From NCBI GenBank assembly GCA_035292885.1, contig DATDPG010000118.1, positions 1 to 32,920 of the forward strand: a DNA stretch of 32,920 nt. The letters are read 5' to 3'. The stretch's first letter is position 1. Each line of letters starts with the position of its first letter. The position numbers and the translations under genes were made by a program. The notes below the pieces were generated by a model. It ran no database searches, was not told the DNA's origin, and saw only the letters and a list, made by a program, of their open reading frames with translations. The stretch comes from Bdellovibrionota bacterium (lineage in GTDB: Bacteria; Bdellovibrionota_G; JALEGL01; DATDPG01). Shown one piece after another: positions 14,723 to 23,187 of this stretch.

Positions 14723-15996
14723 GATCCACCTCCCTTGGTTTCCGTGTTTTCCAGTCTCCCTGTTCTTTGGCACGGACTGCTATGAAAAACAAAAATCCGG
14801 TCCGGATTTTCCGAACCGGTATCGGTGTACCAGACTTGCTCTTCGCCGGGAAGAGCGCGGCCCGAAGCATTGTAAAAAACGACCCGTACTCGGTGCTCTC
14901 CCGGGGAGAGCTGGGCGAATTGGACCTGCAAAAGGTCCGGAAGAAGCTCCCACTGGCGGACATCCGCCTGGGACTGGTTCGCCACGGCGAAAAGACCGGC
15001 GCCCAGCGCGACCCATCCCGCGGTTTTGTTTCCACGAGCCGCCTGATCGGCGGCGATCACCGTTGTTGCGATCGCCGCATCCCGGGCTACTCCCTTCGTG
15101 ACCTGTACGGCGTCCTTTCCCGTCCTCCCCTGGGTCTTTGCTTGAGTTGTCAGATCGGCGACCTCGGTGGTTTTTCCGATCTCCACGTCATCGACAAAAA
15201 TGGAGGCGGAACGTTCGGGATAGTCTCGTCGTTGCCAGTCGTCGAGACTGCCTCCGGGCCCCTTACGAATTTTGCGCGGTGCCTTGCCCATCTCCACCAA
15301 GAAGATCGTGTTGTTTTTCTTCAGTTTCTCCACTTCGAAAAGGGAATTATTGGCGTAACGAGCCTTCGCCTTTTCCAGCGCGATTCGGGCGTTGTCCAAT
15401 TCTCCCATTTTTAGAGCGACCTTCGCTTCGAGGACGTAAGCGAGGGCGAAGTCTTCTCGGTTTTTCTCTTTTTGCTTGATGGCCAACACGGCCTTTGAAA
15501 ACGCCGCCCGGGCGTTGTCGTAATCCCCGCGGTTGAAATAAAGAATTCCCGGATAGATCATCGCCATGGCTTTTTCAAAGGGCTCTCCCTTGAACACTTT
15601 GATCGCCTCGGCGCTGACCAAGCTCGCCGTGCCCCGTTCCTTGCCGGCGTCGCTCCACATGACCCGCTGGGCGTCCAGAGCCGCTTTCTCGGCCAGATCG
15701 TATTTGCCCGCGCGCATCGCCGCGCTCAGGAGCGCCAAGTTATAGAGGACGTAGTCCTTTCCTCCCTCTTTGACCTTTTCCTGGAACGTCTCGATCGCCT
15801 GGTCGTAATTGCACCGGTCGAACGCTTCCACCCCCTTCGCCGGCAGCTTCGTACTGCATCCCCACAAAAAACAACTAAGAATCGTTAGGATCGTCCACGC
15901 ATGCCGGCCCCGAAATGATACGCGCGGGTGGCGCGACGGGGGCACGTTGACGAAGGTCGAGAGGATACCGTCGCGACGGAAGCCCGCGCGTTTCAT
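14719..15996 (-). CDS. TPR-type lipoprotein, COG3014-like
   Basis: The 425-codon frame has lipobox LWGC at C47. The N-terminus is therefore over-long, and the true start may lie inside it, although no better start with a ribosome site is visible. After the Cys come helical repeats (ILYFNRGDYDNARAAFSKAV at 150-170, MGELDNARIALEKAKARY). A beta-rich C-terminal part (VQFAQLSPGEHRVRVVFYNASG) follows, with a Gly/Ala-rich helix in between (WVALGAGLFAVANQ). This layout fits the COG3014 lipoproteins encoded beside ycfL and lpoB. The stop overlaps the ycfL-like start by 4 nt. A link to cell-wall synthesis is suggested only by the neighbours. Confidence 0.7.
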   Translation of the reverse strand: MKRAGFRRDGILSTFVNVPPSRHPRVSFRGRHAWTILTILSCFLWGCSTKLPAKGVEAFDRCNYDQAIETFQEKVKEGGKDYVLYNLALLSAAMRAGKYDLAEKAALDAQRVMWSDAGKERGTASLVSAEAIKVFKGEPFEKAMAMIYPGILYFNRGDYDNARAAFSKAVLAIKQKEKNREDFALAYVLEAKVALKMGELDNARIALEKAKARYANNSLFEVEKLKKNNTIFLVEMGKAPRKIRKGPGGSLDDWQRRDYPERSASIFVDDVEIGKTTEVADLTTQAKTQGRTGKDAVQVTKGVARDAAIATTVIAADQAARGNKTAGWVALGAGLFAVANQSQADVRQWELLPDLLQVQFAQLSPGEHRVRVVFYNASGRALPGEEQVWYTDTGSENPDRIFVFHSSPCQRTGRLENTETKGGGS

Positions 15997-16018
15997 TTCA
16001 AGAGACTGGATACGTGAA

Positions 16019-16600
16019 TTACCGGTCGTACAGACCTGCTTGGCCGACCTTTTTCACTTCGTACTCATCTTCCCAAACGATGTCGGTCGACTCCGCGTCC
16101 GTCAGGCGGAAGGCATATCGGGTGTACGTGGAACGTTTCCCGCCCGCCTGCTTGTCAATGGAGGAAAGCTTGCCGGTCAGAAAGAAGTCGGCGCCCGAGC
16201 GCGTCTTGGACCCCGAGGTTCCCAATTCGCCTCGCCGTTTCGATTCACGTTCTCTTGTAATCTGTTCGCTGATTTCGCGGTCCAGAAAAGTCATTTTGCC
16301 GCCCGCATTCTTGAGAAGAAGCGTTCGCATTTTTTCAATGAAGAGATTCTTGTTGATGATTTCATTCGTCTCGTTTTTCACGTCGGCGAACGCGATGCGC
16401 GGGGGACTCGTGGAGTTGGAGATCTGCGGAAGCTGGATCAGGGATCGCGCCATGTTTTGAGCGACGGTGACCAGATCCTTGCTCGAGGTTTCGGTGTCCG
16501 AGAAAGGCTCGTCGCTGGCGACGTCCACCCGGTTCGTGCTGGCGACGCAGCCGAGCAGGCCGACGGTCATTGCAATCAAAACTGATCGTACGCTCTTCAT
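16019..16600 (-). CDS. lpoB: LpoB-like penicillin-binding-protein activator
   Basis: In E. coli, outer-membrane lipoprotein LpoB reaches through the periplasm to stimulate PBP1B. The 193-residue homologue has lipobox LLGC (C18) and a short polar linker. The LpoB core follows: PRIAFADVKNETNEIINKNLFIEKMRT, FLDRE, GADFFLTGKL and the C-terminal DIVWEDEYEVKK. ATG 16600 has a perfect AAGGAGGT ribosome site; an open extension upstream to 16654 is unneeded. It leads a four-gene lipoprotein operon. PBP1B activation outside gammaproteobacteria is inferred from homology only. Confidence 0.85.
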   Translation of the reverse strand: MKSVRSVLIAMTVGLLGCVASTNRVDVASDEPFSDTETSSKDLVTVAQNMARSLIQLPQISNSTSPPRIAFADVKNETNEIINKNLFIEKMRTLLLKNAGGKMTFLDREISEQITRERESKRRGELGTSGSKTRSGADFFLTGKLSSIDKQAGGKRSTYTRYAFRLTDAESTDIVWEDEYEVKKVGQAGLYDR

Positions 16601-16680
16601 AGGGAACCTCCTTGAGATGAAATGTAACGGAATTCTTCCAGCGGACGGGTCCAAAGTAAAGATGCGGATGAATCGGGCTC

Positions 16681-17286
16681 TCAGTACAGCACGTTAGGCA
16701 AGAGTTCGGGACGCTCGGTGTTCAGCCTTTGGGCGATTGTTTGGAGCCCGGTGACGATATATCCAGGTAGTACCGTATAGCAATCGTCCCTAAAGTAATC
16801 CGCACCGCCCCGGAGAGCCGCCGCTGACAAGTCGTTGTGTATGCAGGGTAATTCGAGGATCAGGCGGTTGCGGCCGCGATCGAACGTGAACGAAGGGTTT
16901 GGCGGTCCTTCCGAAGTCGAATAGACCCAGCGTATGCCGAGGCCGCACGGTGCCGCGGCGCTAATGACGGCTTGATCGCGGATAGTCAGCGCATGCCACA
17001 CCATATCAAGATCCGCCATCAATCCTTTTTCGACAGCTTGCGTACTTTCTGGGGTGGAAGATCGGAATCTGTGAACCGTCTTTTCCCATCGGGAAGTATC
17101 AACCCGAAATAGCGCGGAATCCGGTGCGGCTGAATCGGGCGTTATCCAGTCCGGGAAATGGGCGACGTGAAGATAAAGCGAAGGATCTTGTCCAGGTTGG
17201 AGAAGGCAATCGGCGCCGGCGCGAGCAGCGTTCGGCACCAGAACGAAAAGCAAAAGAGCAACCACGGTTGAATGGGCGGTTTTCAT
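16681..17286 (-). CDS. Unknown exported protein with four cysteines
   Basis: A 201-residue product with a clean signal peptide (MKTAHSTVVALLLFVLVPNAARA, cut before GADC). The mature part has four Cys (ADC, APCGLG, LPCIHND, DDCYTV), enough for two disulfides, and ends in a helical segment (GYIVTGLQTIAQRLNTERPE). No family is recognised. ATG 17286 is preferred over 17349 because CAGGAGGT lies just before it. It stands 80 nt upstream of lpoB on the same strand, so they may share a transcript, and is divergent from gatC. Confidence 0.72.
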   Translation of the reverse strand: MKTAHSTVVALLLFVLVPNAARAGADCLLQPGQDPSLYLHVAHFPDWITPDSAAPDSALFRVDTSRWEKTVHRFRSSTPESTQAVEKGLMADLDMVWHALTIRDQAVISAAAPCGLGIRWVYSTSEGPPNPSFTFDRGRNRLILELPCIHNDLSAAALRGGADYFRDDCYTVLPGYIVTGLQTIAQRLNTERPELLPNVLY

Positions 17287-17390
17287 CTTACGACCTCCTG
17301 CGGGATTCGTTGAAGGTCGGGTTCTTAACACCTTGCTGTAATGCGGCAAAGCGAAAAATGAAGTGTCAAACTGGCCTCGGAGCCTTCGCT

Positions 17391-17723
17391 ATGGTAGCTC
17401 CTAAGCCCATGTCCCAATTCACGAGGGAGGATCTTCTCCATATCGCCGAGCTGGCGCGGCTGGAAATTCCGGAGTCCGAGATCGAAGCCAGACTTCGGGA
17501 ATTCAATGAAATCGTGGCCTATGTCGAAAAGCTGAGCGAATTGAATACGAAAGGCATCGTGCCGACGTCCCAAGTGACGGAAGGGGCCGGCCGGCTCGGC
17601 ACGCCGTTCGGCGAGGATATTCCCGCGCCCTCGTTCCAGCCGGATACCGCCGTTCAGAATGCGCCCGATCGCCAGGATCATTTCTTTAAAGTTCCGCGCA
17701 TGATCGACGACACGACTACGTGA
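17391..17723 (+). CDS. gatC: Asp/Glu-tRNA amidotransferase subunit C
   Basis: GatC stabilises the GatA-GatB pair that turns Asp-tRNA(Asn) and Glu-tRNA(Gln) into the amides. The protein shows the family pattern FTREDLLHIAELARLEIPESEIEARL, then FNEIVAYVEKLSELNT and the C-terminal DHFFKVPRMID. Two starts compete: ATG 17391 (110 residues, CGGAG at 8-nt spacing) and ATG 17409 (104 residues, canonical MSQFTRED but no ribosome site). I chose the former. One base separates its stop from gatA. Confidence 0.93.
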   Translation: MVAPKPMSQFTREDLLHIAELARLEIPESEIEARLREFNEIVAYVEKLSELNTKGIVPTSQVTEGAGRLGTPFGEDIPAPSFQPDTAVQNAPDRQDHFFKVPRMIDDTTT

Positions 17724-17724
17724 A

Positions 17725-19191
17725 ATGACGAAAGAGCTTCAAGATGCGTCTCTTCTCGAGCTTCACCAGCTCTTAGCGAGCAAGAAGATCTCATCCCGCG
17801 AACTGACGAAGGGTTTCATGGACGAGATCCAGAAGCGGGACGAAAGGTACGGTTCGTTCCTCACAGTATTGCGCGAACCAGCGCTGCAACAGGCCGACGA
17901 AGCCGATCGTCGTTTGAAAATTGGATCGGACGTGACCCCTCTTACGGGCCTGCCCATCGCTTTAAAGGATGTCATCCTATCCAAAGGAAGCCGTACGACG
18001 GCAGGATCCAAAATTCTCAAGGACTTCGTGGCGCCGTACGACAGCACCGTGGTTTCCAGGCTTCGGGCCGCGGGCGCCGTCTTTGTGGGAAAGACGAATT
18101 GCGATGAGTTCGCCATGGGTTCCAGCAACGAGAACTCGTCCTATGGCCCTGTGAAAAACCCGTGGAATCTTTCCTGCGTGCCCGGCGGGAGCAGCGGAGG
18201 TTCGGCGGCGGCGATTGCCGCGCGAGAGATTCCCGCGGCGCTCGGCACCGACACGGGCGGATCGATCCGGCAGCCGGCGGCACTCTGTGGAATCGTCGGA
18301 ATGAAACCGACGTACGGGCGTGTCAGCCGCTACGGAATAGTCGCGTTTGCTTCTTCGCTCGATCAGGTCGGCCCGATGGCCAAACGGGTCGAAGACTGCG
18401 CGCTTCTGTTGGAAACGATCGGAGGGCACGACCCGCTCGATTCGACCTCGGCCCAGGTTCCTTTGGGTTCATACCGGGACGAACTTCAACAACCGATTCG
18501 AGGGTTGAAAATCGGCGTGCCGAAGGAATATCTTCCCGCCGCTCTCTCGGCCGAGGTTCGCGCCAATTTCACGGCGGCGCTGAAAGAATTGGAAAAGCTC
18601 GGCGCACGGGTCGAGGAAATCTCCCTTCCCCACACCGATTACGCGATCGCCACGTATTACATTCTCGCCACGGCGGAAGCTTCGGCCAACTTGGCGCGAT
18701 ACGACGGCGTTCGTTACACGCACCGGTCGTCGCAGGCGAGGTCGGTCAAGGAGCTGATTACGAAATCGCGCACCGAAGGGTTCGGCGCGGAGGTTCGGAG
18801 GCGAATCATTCTGGGGACGTTTGTATTGAGCTCCGGTTATTACGATGCGTATTACCAAAAGGGCCAGCAGGTTCGAACGTTGATCCGGAAGGACTTCACC
18901 GATGCTTTTGCACGGGTCGACCTCATCGCCACGCCGACGACGCCGACGCCCGCATTTCCAATCGGAAGCAAGACCGCCGATCCTCTGGAGATGTATCTGT
19001 CCGACATATTCACCGTCTCGGTTCCGATCGCCGGCCTGCCGGGGATCTCCGTGCCGAGCGGTTTTACGTCGTCCGATCTGCCTCTGGGTTTGCAGCTGAT
19101 CGGAAAACCGTTCGACGAAACGACGATCCTGCGCGCGGCAAACGCGTACGAGAAAGAGACCCGTTTTTACGAGCGGAGGCCGCCCCCATGA
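17725..19191 (+). CDS. gatA: Asp/Glu-tRNA amidotransferase subunit A
   Basis: The amidase subunit, which frees ammonia from glutamine and channels it to GatB. At 488 residues it is full length. The Ser-cis-Ser-Lys triad is visible as K81 (LPIALKDV), S156 (PGGSSGGS) and S180 (GTDTGGS), matching the spacing of S. aureus GatA (79/154/178). The signature region around GGSSGGSAAAIAA is intact. It overlaps gatB by 4 nt (ATGA), so the three subunits are co-translated. The presence of GatCAB implies that at least one of AsnRS or GlnRS is missing or supplemented. Confidence 0.97.
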   Translation: MTKELQDASLLELHQLLASKKISSRELTKGFMDEIQKRDERYGSFLTVLREPALQQADEADRRLKIGSDVTPLTGLPIALKDVILSKGSRTTAGSKILKDFVAPYDSTVVSRLRAAGAVFVGKTNCDEFAMGSSNENSSYGPVKNPWNLSCVPGGSSGGSAAAIAAREIPAALGTDTGGSIRQPAALCGIVGMKPTYGRVSRYGIVAFASSLDQVGPMAKRVEDCALLLETIGGHDPLDSTSAQVPLGSYRDELQQPIRGLKIGVPKEYLPAALSAEVRANFTAALKELEKLGARVEEISLPHTDYAIATYYILATAEASANLARYDGVRYTHRSSQARSVKELITKSRTEGFGAEVRRRIILGTFVLSSGYYDAYYQKGQQVRTLIRKDFTDAFARVDLIATPTTPTPAFPIGSKTADPLEMYLSDIFTVSVPIAGLPGISVPSGFTSSDLPLGLQLIGKPFDETTILRAANAYEKETRFYERRPPP

Positions 19192-20660
19192 GCCACGAAC
19201 GCACGTGCGAAGCGACGATCGGCCTCGAAGTTCACGCCCAACTCAAGACGCGGACGAAACTATTCTGCCGGTGCGAAAATATTTTCGGCCGGGAAGCCAA
19301 CACGCTGACGTGCCCCGTCTGTCTGGGCCTCCCCGGCGCTCTTCCCGTTCTGAACGGAAACGCCGTCCGCCGGGCGATCCGGACGGGGCTCGCGCTGAAA
19401 TGCAAGATCCACGAGCGTTCGATTTTCGCGAGAAAGAATTATTTTTATCCCGACCTGCCGAAGGGATATCAGATCTCTCAATTCTCCGAACCGCTTTGCA
19501 CCGACGGGCATCTTTGGATCGACGGAAAAGAGGGGGCGAGAAAAGTGGGAATCATCCGCGTTCATATGGAAGAGGACGCGGGAAAACTTCTTCACGGCGA
19601 CAACCTTCTGACGAAAGAGGGGAGCCTGGTCGACCTCAACCGGGCCGGCGTGCCGTTGGTCGAAATTGTGGGTGCTCCGGACCTCCGTTCCCCTGAGGAG
19701 GCGGTGCAATACTTGAAGAAGTTGCGTTCGATCGTTCGATACATCGACGTCTGTGACGGAAACATGGAAGAAGGGAGCTTCCGTTGCGACGCCAACGTGT
19801 CGGTCCGAAAGCCGGGCGAAAAGGAATTCGGCACGAGGGCCGAAATCAAGAATATGAACTCCTTCAAGCATGTCCAAAAGGCGATCGAATATGAAATCGA
19901 GCGCCAGGTGGATGTCCTCGAGTCGGGGCAGCGCGTCGTTCAGGAGACGCGGCTTTGGAATCCCGACAAGGGGGTCACGATCTCCATGCGCTCCAAAGAA
20001 GAGGCGCACGACTACCGTTATTTTCAGGAGCCCGATCTACTCCCCTTGGATGTCCCGCGAAAATGGATCAACGACATCCGTAACGATCTTCCCGAACTTC
20101 CGGACGCCAGACGCGAAAGATTTCAAAAGGATTTGGGGCTTCCGTTTTACGATGCCGACGTTCTCACGGCGGATAAGGAGACGGCGGACTATTTCGAGGA
20201 AGTTCTCAAGCTTTGCGGGAAGGCGGGCAAAGAAAAGGCGAAGAGCGTCAGCAACTATGTGATGGGAGAGATCCTTAGGATCGCAAACGAACGGAGCGAG
20301 GATGTCACGACGATCAAGATTCGTCCTGCGCATTTGTCCCAACTTCTTTCGATGATCGATTCGGGCGAGATCAGCGGGAAAATCGCGAAAGACGTTCTTG
20401 ACGAGATGGCGACGACCGGAAGAGAGCCGAAAGCGATCGTCGCGGAAAAAGGGCTGGTTCAGATCACCGATGCCGACGCCATCCGTTTTGTTGTTCGTGA
20501 GATTATCTCGAAAAATCCGGGGCAGACGCAGGAATATCGAAGTGGCAAGGAGAAGCTGTTCGGATTTTTCGTCGGCCAGGTGATGAAGGCGACGCAGGGG
20601 AAGGCGAACCCGGCGCTGGCGAATCAAATTCTCAAAGAAGAGCTGACTCGTGGCGTTTGA
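19188..20660 (+). CDS. gatB: Asp/Glu-tRNA amidotransferase subunit B
   Basis: The 490-residue kinase/transamidase subunit, which phosphorylates the misacylated tRNA and amidates it. Landmarks are IGLEVHAQLKT at 11-21, zinc cysteines in LFCRCE and LTCPVCLGLPG, KNYFYPDLPKGYQISQ, and RVHMEEDAGK. The C-terminal YqeY-like tail is helical. ATG 19188 (SD GGAGG upstream) is the start; the frame is open far upstream, but that is gatA read in another frame. The last 11 nt overlap mtnA. Confidence 0.97.
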   Translation: MSHERTCEATIGLEVHAQLKTRTKLFCRCENIFGREANTLTCPVCLGLPGALPVLNGNAVRRAIRTGLALKCKIHERSIFARKNYFYPDLPKGYQISQFSEPLCTDGHLWIDGKEGARKVGIIRVHMEEDAGKLLHGDNLLTKEGSLVDLNRAGVPLVEIVGAPDLRSPEEAVQYLKKLRSIVRYIDVCDGNMEEGSFRCDANVSVRKPGEKEFGTRAEIKNMNSFKHVQKAIEYEIERQVDVLESGQRVVQETRLWNPDKGVTISMRSKEEAHDYRYFQEPDLLPLDVPRKWINDIRNDLPELPDARRERFQKDLGLPFYDADVLTADKETADYFEEVLKLCGKAGKEKAKSVSNYVMGEILRIANERSEDVTTIKIRPAHLSQLLSMIDSGEISGKIAKDVLDEMATTGREPKAIVAEKGLVQITDADAIRFVVREIISKNPGQTQEYRSGKEKLFGFFVGQVMKATQGKANPALANQILKEELTRGV

Positions 20661-21693
20661 AACGGTGACCTGGAAAGACGGCGCCGTCGTTCTTCTGGAT
20701 CAGACGCGTTTACCCCAAGAAACGATCTACCACTCGTATAGCGAACCCCAACAGGTGGTTGAGGCGATTCGCACGATGATCGTACGCGGAGCACCCGCTA
20801 TCGGCGTTACCGCAGCTCTTGGCCTCGCGCTCGCCGCAAAAAACCTGGCTCAAAAAAGCTTGGAAGCCGCCCGGAAGGAATGGAACGGCTGGACGTCTCG
20901 CTTCGCTACCGCCCGCCCGACGGCGGTGAATCTTTTTTGGGCGATCGAGCGGATGAAAAAGGTGTCCGATCAGTCGTTCAAAGATTCCAAAGGGTGGAGC
21001 GGAAAGCTTCTATCGGAAGCTCTCGTGATCCGCGAGGAGGATATAGCGGCGTGCAAGAAAATGGGGAAATTCGGCGCCGAGCTGATTTCAGACGGGGCCC
21101 GAATTCTCACGCACTGCAATGCCGGTGCGCTGGCGACCGCGGGATGGGGGACGGCGCTCGGCGTGATCCGCTCCGCCGTGGCGGCCGGGAAAAAGATTTC
21201 CGTTTGGGTCGACGAGACGCGGCCGTTTTTGCAGGGCTCGCGGCTGACGGCGTGGGAACTGGTTCAGGAAAAAATCCCCGCGACGCTGATCTCCGACAAC
21301 ATGGCCGGTTATTTTATGTCGCGAAAGGAAGTGGATGCCGTTATCGTGGGAGCGGACCGGATTGCGGCGAACGGGGATGTGGCCAACAAGATCGGAACCT
21401 ATTCCATAGCGGTGCTCGCCCGGGAGAACGGCATTCCATTTTATGTGGCCGCCCCGCGCTCCACGATCGATCTTCGTTGCTCCTCCGGGGGAAAAATCCC
21501 GATCGAAGAGCGGGACCCCAAGGAGGTGAGGGAAGCGATGGGGCGGCCGACGGCTCCCGCAGAGATCGCCGCGCGCCACCCGGCGTTCGATGTCACGCCC
21601 GCCAGGTATGTCACCGCCATCGTCACGGAAGTCGGTGTTGCGCGGCCTCCGTACGTCGATTCACTGGCGCAAGTCATGGAAAAGAAAGCGTGA
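20650..21693 (+). CDS. mtnA: S-methyl-5-thioribose-1-phosphate isomerase
   Basis: This enzyme isomerises methylthioribose-1-phosphate to methylthioribulose-1-phosphate in methionine salvage. The 347 residues show RGAPAIGVTAA (46-56), catalytic C156 in THCNAGALATAG, DETRPFLQGSRLTAWEL, and catalytic D236 in GADRIAANGDVANKIGTY. GTG 20650 starts inside the end of gatB. No other salvage genes are in the window, so it may act in a shortened pathway or on a related sugar phosphate. The closely related eIF2B-like aIF2B group is excluded by the intact active site. Confidence 0.94.
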   Translation: MAFETVTWKDGAVVLLDQTRLPQETIYHSYSEPQQVVEAIRTMIVRGAPAIGVTAALGLALAAKNLAQKSLEAARKEWNGWTSRFATARPTAVNLFWAIERMKKVSDQSFKDSKGWSGKLLSEALVIREEDIAACKKMGKFGAELISDGARILTHCNAGALATAGWGTALGVIRSAVAAGKKISVWVDETRPFLQGSRLTAWELVQEKIPATLISDNMAGYFMSRKEVDAVIVGADRIAANGDVANKIGTYSIAVLARENGIPFYVAAPRSTIDLRCSSGGKIPIEERDPKEVREAMGRPTAPAEIAARHPAFDVTPARYVTAIVTEVGVARPPYVDSLAQVMEKKA

Positions 21694-21741
21694 AAAATCC
21701 TTGATGAAGGAGAGGCAGAGAACTACCCTCGGCGCGGCAAG

Positions 21742-21759
21742 TGTCCCGGAGCCGGGACA
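21742..21759. repeat. 18-bp palindrome between mtnA and the aminotransferase
   Basis: TGTCCCGG-AG-CCGGGACA has perfect 8-bp arms and lies 20 nt before the aminotransferase start. It is GC-rich with no T-run, so a terminator is unlikely. It resembles REP-like palindromes built on a GTGTCCC/GGGACA core, but could equally be an operator or leader hairpin. Confidence 0.5.
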
Positions 21760-21778
21760 GTAAATTCGGGAGGTCGGG

Positions 21779-22699
21779 ATGTATCAGAAGACGGAAAAAA
21801 TCTGGATGGATGGCCGGTTCGTCTCGTGGGGGGACGCGAACGTTCACGTTTTAACGCACACGCTCCACTACGGCGTCGGCATTTTTGAGGGGATTCGTTA
21901 CTACGACTGCGGTTCGAAGGGGACGGCGGTGTTCCGTCTGCGCGACCATATGCGCCGATTCGACGAATCGGCCCGGATCGTGGAAATGAAACTGCCGTAC
22001 CGTGTTTCCGATCTCGTGGAGGCCTGCGTTAAAACGGTTCGCGAGAATAAACTGAAGGAAGGATATCTCCGCCCGCTCGCCTTTATCACCGGCGCTCCGG
22101 GAATGGGGATCTGGGCCTACGACAATCCCATCAGCGTGGCGATCATCACGTGGGGGTGGGGCGCCTACCTGGGAGCCGAAGGGGTTACGCGCGGGATCCG
22201 GATGAAAACGTCCAGCTACACGCGCCATCACCGAAACATCGGAATGACGAAAGCCAAAGTCTGCGGCCAATATTTTAATTCCGTCCTCGCGAAGCGGGAG
22301 GCCAAGATGTCGGGATACGACGAAGCCTTGCTTCTCGATCCGGAAGGGTATGTGGCGGAAGCGACCGGCGAGAATCTGTTTATGGTTCGGGACGGCGTGG
22401 TTCGCACGCCGCCGCTCGGCTCCATCCTTTCGGGCCTCACGCGCAACACGGTGATGACGCTTCTTCGGGAGTGGGGAACGCCGGTCGTTGAAGAGCAGTT
22501 GACGCGAGACGATCTTTACGTGGCGGACGAAGTGTTCTTGACCGGAACAGCCGCGGAAGTGACGCCGGTTCGGGAAGTCGACACGCGAATCGTCGGCGCC
22601 GGAAAACCGGGGCCGATGACGCAGAAGATTCAGAACGCGTACGGCGACCTCATTCGGGGGAAGAACGACAAGCACAAAGAGTGGCTCACGTTCGTTTGA
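21779..22699 (+). CDS. ilvE: Branched-chain amino acid aminotransferase
   Basis: A PLP fold-type IV enzyme making leucine, isoleucine and valine from their keto acids. The 306 residues include THTLHYGVGIFEGIR (26-40), the PLP lysine K160 in TKAKVCGQY, EATGENLFMV, and GSILSGLTRNTV followed by FLTGTAAEVTPV. These match class I IlvE rather than D-amino-acid transaminase or ADC lyase. The ribosome site is GGGAGGT upstream of ATG 21779. The palindrome at 21742-21759 lies in its leader. Confidence 0.93.
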   Translation: MYQKTEKIWMDGRFVSWGDANVHVLTHTLHYGVGIFEGIRYYDCGSKGTAVFRLRDHMRRFDESARIVEMKLPYRVSDLVEACVKTVRENKLKEGYLRPLAFITGAPGMGIWAYDNPISVAIITWGWGAYLGAEGVTRGIRMKTSSYTRHHRNIGMTKAKVCGQYFNSVLAKREAKMSGYDEALLLDPEGYVAEATGENLFMVRDGVVRTPPLGSILSGLTRNTVMTLLREWGTPVVEEQLTRDDLYVADEVFLTGTAAEVTPVREVDTRIVGAGKPGPMTQKIQNAYGDLIRGKNDKHKEWLTFV

Positions 22700-22715
22700 T
22701 AGGGAGCATCGGCCG

Positions 22716-23150
22716 GTGAAATTCAGCCATCTTTTTGTATCGCTGCTTTGTTTGTCGTCTATGACGGCCTGTGCCTCCAAGAGAGAGCCAACCCAAAAAA
22801 GTTTATTTCCTCCAAACGTTCGGATCTACCGCAGCCCGGTGAAAGAAGTTTGGAAAGCAGTGACCGATACGGTTCAGTTCGACTTTCTAATGCCGTTTGA
22901 AGTGAAGGATGAAAAGGCGGGCCGATTCTCGACGGAAGTGGTGAGAGACTACCAGCCGTATCAGAAGAACAAGTTTCGAATTTCCGGCACACTCGTCTTT
23001 GACGGCACCGGCGTCGTAGTCACGCTCTATAAACACCAGCAGGTTGAGCAAAATGGGGAGTGGGTGACGGTCGCAAGCGATCTGATGTTGGAAGACAAGA
23101 TTCTGACGATGGTTGCGAAAAAACTTCAACTCAAAAATCAGCCGAAATGA
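22716..23150 (+). CDS. Small lipoprotein of unknown family
   Basis: A 144-residue lipoprotein with lipobox MTAC (C19). The mature part begins with an N-terminal YRSPVKEVWKAVTD helix and alternating strands (GRFSTEVVRDYQ, FRISGTLVFDGTGVVVTLYKH). This single alpha/beta unit is loosely like one half of BamC-type helix-grip domains. That resemblance is weak. The start is GTG 22716, with GGGAG 9 nt before it and 16 nt after the aminotransferase stop, so it is probably co-transcribed. Confidence 0.75.
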   Translation: MKFSHLFVSLLCLSSMTACASKREPTQKSLFPPNVRIYRSPVKEVWKAVTDTVQFDFLMPFEVKDEKAGRFSTEVVRDYQPYQKNKFRISGTLVFDGTGVVVTLYKHQQVEQNGEWVTVASDLMLEDKILTMVAKKLQLKNQPK

Positions 23151-23187
23151 ACGGAGCAGTCGCCCCTCGTGGGATCGTTGATCGGGT

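Noticed and set aside
18162-19187. Long N-terminal extension of gatB
   Set aside because: It is gatA read in another frame; ATG 19188 gives the canonical GatB start and overlaps the gatA stop by 4 nt.
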